From Phascolomyces articulosus (Eukaryota; Mucoromycota; Mucoromycetes; Mucorales; Lichtheimiaceae), in contig JAIXMP010000061.1 in assembly GCA_025677815.1 (NCBI GenBank), positions 62,001 through 126,000 of the forward strand: a DNA stretch of 64,000 nucleotides, given 5' to 3'. Made by a program: the position numbers and the translations under genes. This document shows positions 1 through 12,069 of this stretch, piece after piece. Each line of letters starts with the position of its first letter. Position 1 is the first letter of the stretch. Under the pieces are notes generated by a model. The model did not search any database. It saw only the letters and a list, made by a program, of their open reading frames with translations, and was not told the origin of the DNA.

Positions 1-319
1 TACACACGAAAAAATTTGATCCATTCCGAAGAATGGGAATAAAATATTATATATTACCATTAAAGATACTATTTAAAATAATAATAAAAAATGCGCAGCA
101 ATCCATGGGGGGAGGAGGAGGGGAGACAAAAGAGGAAGAAGAAGTTGTTGTTATGTGGGGGAAAAGATAGAGTAGAAAGAATATTCCATCTTCTTATATA
201 TTCTACTGAGTTTTTTTTTTTAGAATTCAGGGTTTACGATGAACAACCAAACAATCACACTTGAATGGAAGATGACTTTATCCAATGAATCATGATCATC
301 GTTGACATGATGACCTGTT

Positions 320-358
<39 letters not shown>

Positions 359-2400
359 TTCTCTTTTCATTAAAGTCACACAAAAATCCCTAAAGAATCA
401 TTACTTTTTCTATAAAGAAAAAGAATTTCTGTGTGTCAATAATAAAAATAAAGAAAACGTGCCGAAACTTCCATATTTATTGACAATTCACCGTGAATAA
501 TACACACACATAACACTGGTGATTTATCAATGTGACTCACTCACTTATTTCAATTGTTCTATCATAGAATTCTATTATATTATAATAGACAACGAGATAA
601 TCGTGGCTGATAATTCTTATCAATTCATAATAAACAGAGTGGCGGCGGCGTCGTCGTTGTCATCGGTGGGCACCGACCACCACCACCAGCCTTTTCCTTG
701 TTAATTATAATTATAGGTTTACAATAATAATAAAAAATATCATCCACTATCATTTCTTTGGTTACACGTTCCATAAAAATAAATGGTGTGAAAAGATGAT
801 GGACAATGAAAAAAAAACCCCTCTGGGTGAATTTTTTTCCCTTTTTCGTATACTAACTCTTGACATGATAACATCAACTATTAGTAATGACTACTAATAG
901 TATATATATACAACATATTAGACTCTACTTGGTTCTACCGATAATATATAAATAGAGTAATTCGAAAATGTTACAAGTTGATTTTGATACATGTTAAATA
1001 GAGAAAGAAAACGCAAATTTTCCAAAAAAGGAGAATAGTCAAAGGGGAACACAAAAAATTATTTTTACTATTAGAATGTTCTTCGGTTTCATACTCCTCT
1101 CTAATCCTTCTTCTCCTTCCCCTCTTCCTCCCCCCCCAAAAAAAAGTTGCTACGCAATTTTTATATATAAATTAAGGTAAGTAATACCATTAAAGATGAT
1201 GAGAATCAAACCCTTCGATTTTAGAAGCATCAATGATGATGTGACATTCTATCATGGAAAATTGTATTTGTTACACAAAAGAAAATGTGCATGAATTGTC
1301 AATCCTAGCCACTGAATTGTTCTAAAAAGAAGAGTCGTCATGCATCATTATTACTTTTATTTGACATCATGATGACATGTACATTAATTCAAGGAAAAAG
1401 GAAATCCTAGGTTAATAAAAAAAACCATCGATCAAAAGTATAACCTTTTGTCGGTTTGATGAATTTATTGATATCGTTTTTAGAATGATATACTTTCACT
1501 ACATAATAAACAAAATTGATCATCTTTATTTATAAAATATATTATAAAATAAAAGGAAGGAGTTGAATTTGTTTATCTTTTATTACGTTTCAAAATACCT
1601 TATCGTGTTGTAGTTGAAAGAAATGCATTTTTTATAAGATAATCGGGTATATTATAATAAACTTGGTGTTCCAGGTAATACTAATATCTATTCAGGGAGG
1701 ATATTATATCACTTAATGTGTTAAAATACATATAAGAAAAGAGTGATTTACACAATTAAATGAAAAGACCAGCAAAAAGTATAAAATGAAAGTTCGCGCG
1801 GTAACTTTTCATTATTCACAAAATAACCCAGTTCTTTTCCTTCTGCTGTTGTTAGTAGAAGAGTATGTATATCAATAATCATGGCCATAATAACGTCCTA
1901 AAATTGCTTTCCCATATAAATGAATTTGCGGACGAATATTTCATATTATCATTATAATAGATTTTTGGAATGTGGATGTGATATCATTATAATTGATTAT
2001 TATACAAGAAATGTGGATCATAAAATCTTTGCTAGTGTGTCATCCATTGCGCTTGGATAATACTAGTGCTATAGACTAAATCCATTCATACGTTCCCATT
2101 CCTACCTGTCAGTCAAATTTTGGTAAAGAAGTATATTTGGTATTATTTCTTCTCCCTTGTATACCCGTTTACCATATACAGTCCCCCCCCGTTAACTTCA
2201 TATTCGTTAACTTTCAATCCTCGTTATCTTCACACAATAATTTGGTCCTTGGAGATATATAAATATACTAAGAAATACATAGTATAGCAGTTCTCGTTAA
2301 CTTTCACACCTTTTTATTGTTTTCATCAAACTGTTCTTATAAAAATAGAATAGACGAACTATTTTTTTTAAAAAAAATAAATAACATACCAATCCACAGC
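1..2400. other. Intergenic, no supported gene
   Basis: No reading frame with recognisable protein character is seen on either strand. The sequence is AT-rich with long A/T runs. A pure TC dinucleotide repeat lies at about 322-355. A short G-rich stretch (105-125) and a C-run (about 2182-2190) stand out. The motif TCGTTAACTTTCA occurs near 2205 and 2294. Confidence 0.6.
322..355. repeat. (TC)n microsatellite
   Basis: About 17 uninterrupted TC units. Its translation as a run of Ser-Leu is an artefact of the repeat. Confidence 0.95.
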
Positions 2401-2885
2401 TGGGACCAGGCCAGCAGTTTATGGACAGAAATTGGATGAACTGCCTACATGTGTCACCCACCAACATCATTGGACGTTTGAAAAAGAGATGTTAACTTCT
2501 TCTAAGGTGGAGAATATACCCCTTTCAGTGTATTTGGTACATCATGGCTTGAAAAAATTGCTTCCATTCTTGCTATTCACTCGTTTTGTTCCCACTATCT
2601 ATGAGCCACCACGTGGAGAGAGAATGTCTTAAAATCAACATTGTTATCGATGAATACAGGTCTCCATATCTCGAGTTCGTCTTTGTCTGTGTCGTCCCTC
2701 TTCTCCTAGAAAGTGAGCGAGGAGATGGTTAGAGCAACTGGATGACTATAAAACTAGTAACATTCATCATAGAGTATCGAATATAAAATAGCATTTTTTT
2801 TATTGTTATTTTCGACAATACTACTTTATGTTATTCTTTTTTTCTTACCAGTGATTGACTTTGGTCCAAACTATGGTAAGCAAGG

Positions 2886-2925
2886 CTATTTAGAGCAAGT
2901 AAAAGTCGTAACAAGGTTTTTGTAG
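2886..2925 (+). pseudogene. Fragment of 18S rRNA 3' end
   Basis: This 40-base stretch matches the conserved 3' end of eukaryotic 18S rRNA (the TTTAGAGGAAGTAAAAGTCG / TAACAAGGTTTCCGTAG region) with about four differences, including an unbroken 22-base match through AAGTCGTAACAAGG. The sequence just upstream (about 2853-2885) loosely resembles the preceding rRNA segment (TTTGGTCAAACTTGGTCA) with insertions. Neither a complete 18S gene nor a 5.8S gene follows, so this is an isolated degraded rDNA fragment and not a working rRNA gene. Confidence 0.7.
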
Positions 2926-3609
2926 ATCAAGAACATGGAAACTGGATGTCTATCATTGATGTAGTATAAGAATTTAAAGACAAAAATTGAGAATAAATGA
3001 AAATGATTTTTTTTAGAACTGTTGTACGTAGTACTTCTATATTAGTTCTAGAACAAAGAAATCAATTTATAAGAAGAATTTTTGAAAAGTGTAGATATCT
3101 TCTGTTTGTAATTTTGATTCGCTGAAGAGCGAGTTTGAGGTCCCCTGCATTATCAAATTTTCGATTGATAAACTCGTCTCCAATGAATATGATTACATTA
3201 CATATTAGACAATGAAATGATAAATTAAATGATGCATATGGGTTATTTATATTCTTGAGAAAAGCAAGCTGATTGAAATAATCTTATCTTCCTTCACATC
3301 AAATAAAATGTAACCCAATACATTCGAGTTGGATGTATCTTGTCCGGAAAGTCGAATAAACATGCTTAGATAATGTTAATAGCCCTTTCCTTCATTATCG
3401 GACACAGGTGGTAGATCTTCGATCCGTAAATCCAAAATGTGATCATGGTTGGTTTGTCATATATTAATTGTCACCTCTCCCACACATGTCATATACAAGG
3501 TTTTTTCCAACGATCGTATAATTTGAAAAAAATGCCTCGTTCAATAATTTAGTTGTTATCATGCATTTCATAGATTCTAGTCCAGGAGGGTAAAAAGATC
3601 AAGATATTT
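2926..3609. other. Intergenic, no supported gene
   Basis: AT-rich sequence with no reading frame of interest. It may contain further decayed rDNA spacer next to the 18S fragment, but nothing is recognisable by eye. Confidence 0.5.
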
Positions 3610-4680
3610 TTGGATCTTAATTTATAATAAGTATCATGTTTTGTAAAAAAAAAAACCAGATGGTAATATCTTTTTTACCGAGGATGCTATAGAAATGAAG
3701 CATCAAATCCTGGATAGGTTGACGATAATCAATGGTGATATGGTCACTGATATTGTATGGAAAAAGATGAAAGATGGCAAAAACTTGATTATGTTCCTTG
3801 GTACTTGTACGTCGATGGGTTTCGTATAAAATATAATACAGAGAGTTAAAGAGGATATTTTGATGCATTTTTAGCATAACGAACCATCGTTATAAGAAAC
3901 AAAATATAATATAGCAATATATTATGTATTTTGGCTAACAATCAGTAATTTGTTTGATTTCATGACTTCTCTCAATACTCATAGATGTTTGGACCATTCG
4001 GATTCGTTCATGATAGTGCCTTGTGTCTCTTTAAAGCTCCATCTTACATGAGAGAAAACCGCCCATAGTAGTAGTTTTTATCATACATACGGGCTGCCAT
4101 AGAATCAAACCGATATTGTTTTTTCTTTGAAATAAACAATTGAATATCATCATCATTAAATTCAAAAACAAGGGCAATTTGTGCAGTAAGCATGGTAGTA
4201 AGGAAATACGATGCATAAGATTTAGTATTTCTCGTTGTTTTATTTCTGGATTGTCTTATTGATGGGTAGTAGTACACATTCGATCATACCATAAACAGCG
4301 AATGTTGAACTATCGACAGATGTAAAGGTGCTATTTTGTTTTTGTTCCCTCGTCGGCGAATTTTTCGATGTGCATAAATAATCTTGTGCTTGACTTGATT
4401 GACTCTTTTTGGTTTTCCAGTGACCTCATCTTGTATGGTTTCTCCAAATTGATGTCAACAAAAAGATAATACGCAGTATTCTTCTCGTACTTGAGATCCA
4501 TTCACTACTTTTATATCAGAGATATGGGCAAGTTGGACAGACATGTGTTCTGGTTTGGGTAGATCGTTGGGAATGGTTTCTATGAACTGAACTTGTTTGG
4601 TTATTATGTTGGAATTACTGAGATTTCCACCATAAGACATCCATTGCGCAGCCTCGTAAATGATATACATTATTTTCTAT
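3610..4680 (-). pseudogene. Decayed reading frame, unknown protein
   Basis: Three successive minus-strand segments (about 4680-4455, 4277-4044 and 3877-3617) read as protein-like, mixed-composition sequence but sit in different frames separated by stops. Examples are a stretch containing QLAHISDIKVV, one containing SYASYFLTTMLTAQIALVFE followed by DDDIQLFISKKKQ, and one containing PIQDLMLHFYSILGKKDI. Between them the frame stays partly readable, for example GETIQDEVTGKPKRVNQ in another frame. No family is recognised with confidence. The pattern suggests one old gene, possibly from a repeat element, broken by indels. It could also be chance open frames. Confidence 0.35.
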
Positions 4681-6389
4681 TATACGTCGATTGTTATTTG
4701 TCCAGTACTATATATAATTTTTAATATATATATACTTAGAAAAACTACATCCCATTGATACTATATTACAGGTGTGAATGGTTCTTGTTTTTCAGAGTAT
4801 AAAACAACAATTTACTTTGAAATTGTAGTGGATGTGTAGGTAGTAAATTGAAAGAAAATATTTAACAACAACAGTTATATGCCATCCTTCTATAGTAAAT
4901 AGAACAGTAGTATGAGAACCTAAAGAAGTATGCATCACAGTGATAGTTAAAGAATCGTTGTCATGTTTTAAACATTGACAGAAAAGGGCTCTGCATAAGT
5001 AATAAAACTATTCAATTACAACAGTTACGATCATTTTTACTAATTATAAAAGTTTATATCCATTGCATCAAGAGTGAACATGAGGGAAGACCTTTTTTTT
5101 TCCGCATTGTAATGCCATCAATAATAATTGGTGCCAATGGCCTTTGTTTTTATACAGCGTTCTTTTTTTTTATATACCTCTTCTAATTGTAGGTGATACA
5201 AACACAATTAATCCCCATACGATTCCCAATACGTGGATTTGCTCGGGGTTAGCGCGGACCTGAACCGAATAAAAGATGGATGGATACACAAAAAAAAAGA
5301 CAAGATGAAAAGCTTAAAAAAATTTGAGATATTGTATTTAACGAGTGGTGCAAAAATCACTGTAATTTGGTCACAAAACTTTCTTTTTTTTTTTGCTGAG
5401 ATTATTGTTAGTTATATACGTACAGGTGGAATAAGACAAGTATATGAAGGAGACCTAAAAAAGGCTTATTTTATTCTAAATAAAGAAACTTTTTTTTCTA
5501 TGAAGTAGTACTTGTACAGATATTTCCTTTGCTAATGAAAAAAAAGGTTTTTGAAAACGCCGTCATTACACCAGCAATTGTTCTCAATTAAATTGTGTTC
5601 AAGAAACATGTACACGGACTTATGGAAAGGGTACCCTGATCTTGATTCAGAATAAAGAAACTATAAACATATGCATTGACGATCGAAAAGAAAAAAAAAA
5701 GCACTAACATCAATAGCGGAGTCGTCAAATAAATACTGGAATGAAAAGCTGAAGAGGTGGTTTGGCACACGCAAAAAAAAAACAGATTTATAATACGTAT
5801 AAAAAAATATCATTTCTTGTTGGAAAGTTAAAGCTGTTTGCTATGTTGCCATTCGGTCTACGACCCATGATAATGGATGAATAACGACACCTATAATATT
5901 GGATATCATCCAATGGCATGGGCAGATGAATTGCATGGTGACAAATAGAAATGTAAGAATAAAATAAGCATACGTACAAAATATTCTAGTCTAGATAGAA
6001 ATGTAGATCATCATTGGTATCGTTCATCACCTCTCTTACTATTATATTTTGCCATATAAAAATAGACATCAATTCAACATCCCACCTCTGTTTTTTTCAT
6101 CTTTCTACGACTATTTCAATAGTGTTCTTTATTCTCATTCCTTCTACTCTCGCTTTCTCACACTGTCAATATAAGTATTACCTTTGTGTTTTGGTTCAAA
6201 AATTTATTTCAACAAACTGGGCTCAACAAAATTAAATGTATTGATTCGATGATATTCTTGATTCACATTGGTTCGACGAAGGGCGCGCAAGATTTAAAAT
6301 GAACACTCAGGGGGTCTTTCCAGGGACGGTGATGCTGTTCGACCCAACAAGCATAATTATTCAATACAATTAGAAAGATTGTCCCAGGT

Positions 6390-6449
6390 GGAGCGGGCTG
6401 CTCCTCCGCAAGTGGCTAAATCAAACCTATCCAAATGGTGAAGCCATTT
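6390..6449. other. Two short hairpins in a GC-richer patch
   Basis: GGAGC/GCTCC with a 5-base loop (6390-6404) and AAATGG/CCATTT with a 5-base loop (6433-6449) occur within 60 bases. The surrounding 200 bases are less AT-rich than the flanks. This could be part of a structured RNA or an element remnant; no known RNA family is recognised. Confidence 0.3.
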
Positions 6450-7079
6450 CCACCTTGAACCCTAATATTTTATAAGTATTCAATTAAAAACTAATGGCTA
6501 TTTGTGTATGTATTTTTGATAAGAAATATATTTTTATGATTAACTTTCAAAAAATTCGTTCAATATATTTAGATACAACTGGATGAAACCCGTCGGACAA
6601 CACACAAGGTTTTCTTGTATTCCTTCAACAGCAGCAAACAAAATACCTCCAAGACTCGAATAATTAGTCTGCCTTTTATTCATACCCAAATCTATTCATT
6701 ATATTCTTTCCCATACAAGATGAGATTTTTATATTATATATAACAATAAAAAAAAAACAAAAAGTAAAATGAACATAAATAATAAGCAGGACCAATTTCA
6801 TTTTATTACATGAGGCTACTTAGTATGGATTTTTAGAAATAGTACAAGGTATACTACTAGATCTTTACAAGTACATTTTGCTTTTGAAACATAGAATTGA
6901 TTGCCTTGTGGTTACCATACAAACCATACGTTTTGGGAGAATGAAGAAGCTTAATTGATCAACTGATTAAAAATCATTTCCATTATTATTCATAAAAAAT
7001 GTAACACAAAACGTCAAACAATCATTTGCTGAATTTCTCTCATTTCCAGGCATACCTCGGACGGATCCGACCGAGATTT

Positions 7080-7082
<3 letters not shown>

Positions 7083-7111
<29 letters not shown>
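7083..7111. repeat. (TA)n microsatellite
   Basis: About 14 TA units, roughly 80 bases upstream of the reductase start codon. Confidence 0.9.
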
Positions 7112-7114
<3 letters not shown>

Positions 7115-7189
7115 TGAGGAAGAGAAGTATATATAATAGTTCTCCCCCGCATTTTCTGCCATCCGTGTATTGTTAAACTGTTCAAAAAT

Positions 7190-8395
7190 ATGAGCAACCC
7201 TATTCGAGTATTAACAGGTGTGTAAAGAAAAAAAATAAACAAATAAATAAACACGATTAATGTTCCATTTTTTTTTTCTGTCATAAATAGTTGGTACTGG
7301 AGCAGTTGGAAGTGTTTATAGTTGGCGTTTATCACAATCGTGTCAGGTTACTACAGTATGTAGATCAAATTACCAACAAGTAAAAGACAATGGATTTACT
7401 ATGGAATCAGCAAAATTCGGTCATGGCATATTTCGACCACATAATGGTAATTGTCATGCACACCATTCACAACAGATCTTTAAGAGAATGATAATTTTGA
7501 TCTTTTCAAATATTGATATAGTTGTAACGAGTGTAAAAGAAGCAACACAACATGGACCTTTTGATTATATCCTTGTCACTCTCAAGGCGTTACCAGACGT
7601 GTATGATATATCCGACATCATTGCTTCTGCTGTTATCCCCAAAGAAACTGCTATTGTATTGATACAAAATGGTCTGGGTGTAGAGGAACCCATAGTGAAA
7701 CGATTTCCTGAAAATCCACTCATTTCCATTGTTGCCTATATTGCCACGTTACAAGATGAACCTGGACATACCCGTCATTTGGGTGGAGAAAGTTTACGTA
7801 TGGGGATTTTGGATAGTGGTCGATCGAAACACAAAGCGCTTGAATTCATGGATCGATTAAAACAAGGAGGTGTAAATGTTGGATGGTCAGATAATATTGA
7901 ACAAACACGTTGGGAAAAAGTCTTTTGGAATGGTGGATTTGGATCTGTCTGTGCTGTATTGAAACTCGATACAACGGAAGTGACAAGAAATGAAAAGGCG
8001 CGTGGGATGGTTAAAAAATTGATGATGGAATTGATGAGAGCTGCCGAACTTGCAACGGGTGTGGATTATGAACCAGAGTATCGAAGTGAAGCCATGATTG
8101 AAAATACAGCACAAGGTCATAATCATTATAAACCATCCATGTAAGTATATTTCTCTTCTTTGTGTGGTCCTCGATTTTGGTTACTTTTTATTGATACATC
8201 CATTACAATATATTTTTTAATGTACATTAAATAAACATTAGGCAATTAGATATGGAGCGTGGTAATCCAGTAGAGGTCGAAGTGATTTTGGGTACAGCTA
8301 TGCGAAGTGCAGCTAAAAATGGGCTCGCCGTTCACACTATTTGTACAGTATATGACTTGTTACGAGCAATGAATATCCACTTTATCAATCAATAG
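7190..8395 (+). CDS. 2-dehydropantoate 2-reductase (ketopantoate reductase)
   Basis: Reduces ketopantoate to pantoate with NADPH in vitamin B5/CoA synthesis (ApbA/PanE family). Four exons are inferred: 7190-7217, 7291-7446, 7522-8140 and 8242-8395, giving about 318 aa, normal for the family. The short first exon supplies MSNPIRVLT and joins in phase to VGTGAVGS, the Rossmann GxGxxG motif at about residues 10-15. Downstream are the conserved VKxxD-type segment with LVTLKA, the substrate-loop IQNGLG, the catalytic-domain WEKVFWNGGF (Lys plus Asn), and near the C terminus PSMQLDMERG followed by VEVEVILG, which holds the family acidic residue. The second intron (7447-7521) is 75 nt with no stop, so the raw frame reads straight through it; removing it restores FRPHN-VVTSVKEA, the expected family spacing. 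The gene converges on the next one with a 34-bp gap. Fungal relatives act in the cytosol or mitochondria; no clear targeting peptide is seen. Confidence 0.9.
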
Positions 8396-8429
8396 TCTTT
8401 GTTAATAATAATAGATAATAATTGTAGTG

Positions 8430-9958
8430 TTAAAAAGTCATCCATAAACAATTATAATCGCGTGGATCTACTCCTTGCTCATAGACTTTGTTGACTCGTA
8501 ATGTCCATTCTAGTTCTTGTTCATTTGGTAATTGATTTGTAGGATGGTTGAAGAATGATAAAAATATGTTCCAAAGAGGGAGTATATTACGTGCGTACCA
8601 ATAATGGAATCGATCATAGGCAACCTTCAAATATAAAGATAATTCGATGAACAGTTCAGTACACCTCTCCACCCTCACTACACATACACACACGCTAAAA
8701 GAGAAACGTATCATCTTTTTTTGTCCAGAAAGAAATATCCTTCTATTCTTACCTTAACCCCAGGATCAATGTATACGCGGGTATAATCCAAGGCTCGAAG
8801 ATCAGTAAATATGAGACAACATTCAGATGCTTCTACTGCCGGATCGGGTTCATCAGGAACAATGGCACGGTACGTCACTTTCTTTTCTTGAAACGGTTCA
8901 GCATTGAATGCCACCATTCCATTCCAACAACTGTAAACAGGGACTAATTCGGATGATCGTAATAGCTTTTGACTGGTTGGATCAGCAAAATAGGGATATT
9001 CACCCGAGCCCACCCATTTTCCATCTTCCTCACGTGTTGCAAACATGTCATAGAATTCACCAAAAAAGTCCTGTGTAGAATTTTAACACAGTTCAATAAA
9101 TTATTATACATAACACCATATATATGCCCTGTACCTCGACTTATTTTTTTTTTCTTTTTGCAATCATAAACGTAGAGCCATGTTTCCTTTCTTTTTGTAT
9201 TATTACCATTCCACACACGGCATCATAATCACCATTCCGAGTTGTGAGTAATCGAATGGCATCCTTTACGTCAAATACAATATCATTCAAATATAAAATC
9301 TTATCGAATTTATCTGTTGTTTGTGAATAAAGTGGCTTGAGCGACAAGTTACGAATTTGAGCTAATTTGACAATGCGACGTTTGTGATCGGTTGTATTGG
9401 TACTACTTCCAACAGTATTGGTGTCGTCAATGACAATGTTATGTCGTATGCCAGTACCGATAAGTTTCATTTGCCAATCACTCAGCATCTCTTTTGTTTT
9501 ATCATGACTTCCTATATTTATATATCATTTTTTTCGTTTAAAAACAAGGTTCTGGGAAGAAGAGGGTAATAAGGTTGTTTGTTATTGTTATGTTTTTTTT
9601 ATATATGCGTGTTGTTACCATTTTCGTAAATAGATATAAACGTTCTTGAAGGACCAGCCCAAGCAACCAAACGTTCTACTTCTGTTGTCCAATCATCTAA
9701 TATGGATTCACTATTACGAAGTGCTGCTGCAATAAATATGGAGGGTCGATATTCTTCTTTCTTCCTATAATATATCAGTTCAAAAAAAAGTAAGTTATCT
9801 CTATTTGTTTAATTCATCCTAACAATAAATAGTTCTTACTGTTCTTGTTTCATATAAGCTGTTAAAGAAGTTAGTTGAAATATGCCAATGATTGTCATTA
9901 TTAATGACACTATGAAGAGAAACACTACTCGTCGTCGTCTTCGAAAATACGTGAGCAT
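8430..9958 (-). CDS. CMT1-like alpha-1,3-mannosyltransferase (CAP59 family, GT69)
   Basis: Predicted Golgi type II membrane mannosyltransferase related to cryptococcal CMT1 (PF11735), a GDP-mannose-dependent enzyme family. Five exons are inferred on the minus strand: 9958-9840, 9764-9619, 9511-9207, 9070-8753 and 8624-8430, giving 360 aa with phases that join exactly. The N terminus is MLTYFRRRRR followed by a single hydrophobic signal anchor (about residues 11-33). Family landmarks in order are SIFIAAALRNSE, VAWAGPSRTFISIYENGSHD, ILYLNDIVFD (the acidic nucleotide-sugar region), DYDAVCGMDFFGEFYDMF across an intron, GKWVGSGEYPYF, VPVYSCWNGMVAFNAEPF and CCLIFTDLRAL. An upstream in-frame ATG at 10018 would add 20 residues; the later ATG is preferred because it puts the basic cluster next to the anchor. 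The exact linkage made cannot be read from sequence: GT69 members act in capsule, glycolipid or wall glycan synthesis. Confidence 0.9.
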
Positions 9959-12069
9959 CGTTTTCTTGATGGGATAAAAAAAAAAGAAGGAAAACAGAGA
10001 GTGAACGAACGAAGGCAAAAAAAAGAGCTTGAATTTTTATTTTAAGCAGCAATTTCAGTTTTGATGTTACACGATCAAATCCAAATTAACCAAATTTGGT
10101 TCAATGCTCCCTGATCAAAGTTCCCCCCTTCAGCACATAGTTAAATATGCAAGAAACAACGATAATGTCATTGAGTTACTTCCTCCACTTACTATAAACA
10201 TCTTTACCTTTATTAATCAAAATACATTACTTTTTTTTTGGTTTTGTGAGCAAAAGATGTCATTTTCTTTATTGTACTATGGAGTTAAATAAGCAATCAT
10301 TAATCGGTTACATAATCATAATGACAGTGTTAAAGTGCCTGGTGCCAATCATATTAAAAGTTAAGAGCTGTTAAAATAAAATGACAACTATAGTGGTTTA
10401 CCAACCTAAGCTGATTAATCACCAAAGCAGAGTATCAATGATATAAGAATATTAAACTCATCTTACATGTTTTTTGTTGTTCATAACTATATTCCTTACC
10501 ATGTTGAACCACAATAATCATTAAATAAAAACTTGTGGTTTATTTGACAATAATAATAATAATAATTGATATCAATATATATATGACAGACTCACAGGTG
10601 ATGGATTTTCTTTTCTTCTTCTTTAGCTGTTTTCTTTGATAAGGTAGGATTTAATTTTTAGTAGTATTATAATAAAGAGATCGAATAAAAGAAGGGCTGT
10701 ATCGAATGCTGTTCCATATCATAAACTGTTAATAGTATTTTACTAAAAAAATACATCCTATACTTCGATATTCATTTCATTTGATACTACATGGGATTGG
10801 AATGATGGTTTATATAAATTTATTATAAAAAAAACAACCCTGATATGTACTTGCCTGAACCAAATTGATCTATCCATCCATCCATTCATTCATTCATTCA
10901 TTTGTAACTATTTATTTTTCTTATATTGATGAATTCTACAGGTGTCTTAAGATGATGAACAGTAGGTATTTAAACTGAAGGGAAAACATTCATCAGAAAA
11001 ATGTAATTGTTTCTGGTAGCATCAGTTTGACTCTTTTACCTTCTTTTTCTATAGGTCTCTCTCACTCACATATTTTATCAAGAACAACAATAAAACAGAA
11101 GTATAATATTGACAATGAGATTAAAAAACTGGGGTATTATGATAATAAAAGTATGTTTGAATGGTTTGACTGAATGCTGGTATGCTACTTTCTTCATTGT
11201 AGAGGTTTTAATGGCCAAGTTTTCTCTCTTGCTAAGTTTCTCTCTCTCTAGTCCAGCCTCTTTCTGAAGAGAAAATGAAAGGGAAAAAAAGAACAACAGG
11301 GTAAACAGACGCTTTTGTAGAATTTGATGTGTTGCATTTATAATTCTAATGAAGCGTCTTTGTTTATATCAAAGATGCTGGAGTATATATTTTAATACGG
11401 ATAGGATAGAAATAAACGTAGAGATTATACACGGAATAGTAGAGTTATTGGGATGATTTGCGTAATAAAACTATGATACGTATATCATGATTTATTATAA
11501 AGAAGGATGAATTAATAGTGGGTAGAACAAGAGGAAAAAACGGGAATGGGATAAGCAGTTGTATAATAATAATTGACAGGTAAGTAAGTCTCACAATTAG
11601 ATATACGTCCATAGTAAAATGTAGTCATAGAAACAGTAAGAACTTAAATGATCCAGTAAGTTGTTTGGAGGCACACGAAAAAAAGAATGATGCGAAGAAT
11701 AAAAGAAAGCACATAAACTCTGTGATATGTACTTATTTAAACAACTCGCCAGTTTTCCACTGAAACTTTTTTGTGTATTTAAAAAAAACATGTCTGTATT
11801 AGTTCATCTGTGCTCCGTTTATCCAATTCAATGACCCCACAATTTTATTTTCCTTTCTCATTCCTTCTTTATGGATCACATCCACACTCATCAATATGTT
11901 TCTATCTCCTCTTTTTTCCATCATATTATATCATGTAAACTAAAACGTTATATCCATAAAGAGTCTTTTAAACGTAAAACACAAAAAAGTATTGTATCCA
12001 TATTTTTTTCTATATAAATTTGTACATAATAATAGAAATACAAAAGAAGGAGAAAATGGGTTATTTTAA
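9959..12069. other. Intergenic, no supported gene
   Basis: About 2.1 kb of AT-rich DNA between two minus-strand genes. Short repeats include (CATT)n near 10872-10900 and (TAA)n near 10550-10565. No protein family, RNA gene or element is recognised. It presumably holds the promoter of the mannosyltransferase gene at its left end. Confidence 0.6.

Larger units (their letters stand above)
4681..7189. other. Intergenic, no supported gene
   Basis: No convincing coding sequence. A locally GC-richer patch at about 6270-6465 holds two perfect short hairpins (see separate entry). A TA dinucleotide repeat is at about 7083-7111, just upstream of the reductase gene. Confidence 0.55.

Noticed and set aside
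318..500. Open frame rich in Ser-Leu
   Set aside because: Produced by the TC microsatellite; no protein character beyond it.
2432..2632. 66-codon plus-strand frame
   Set aside because: No recognisable motif, and no flanking exons; could be a remnant but cannot be supported.
6967..7335. 122-codon minus-strand frame
   Set aside because: Antisense to the start of the reductase gene and contains the translated TA repeat.
7401..8144. Reductase as a single uninterrupted exon from the ATG at 7401
   Set aside because: Misses the Rossmann glycine motif upstream and includes a 25-residue insertion that is a clean GT-AG intron.
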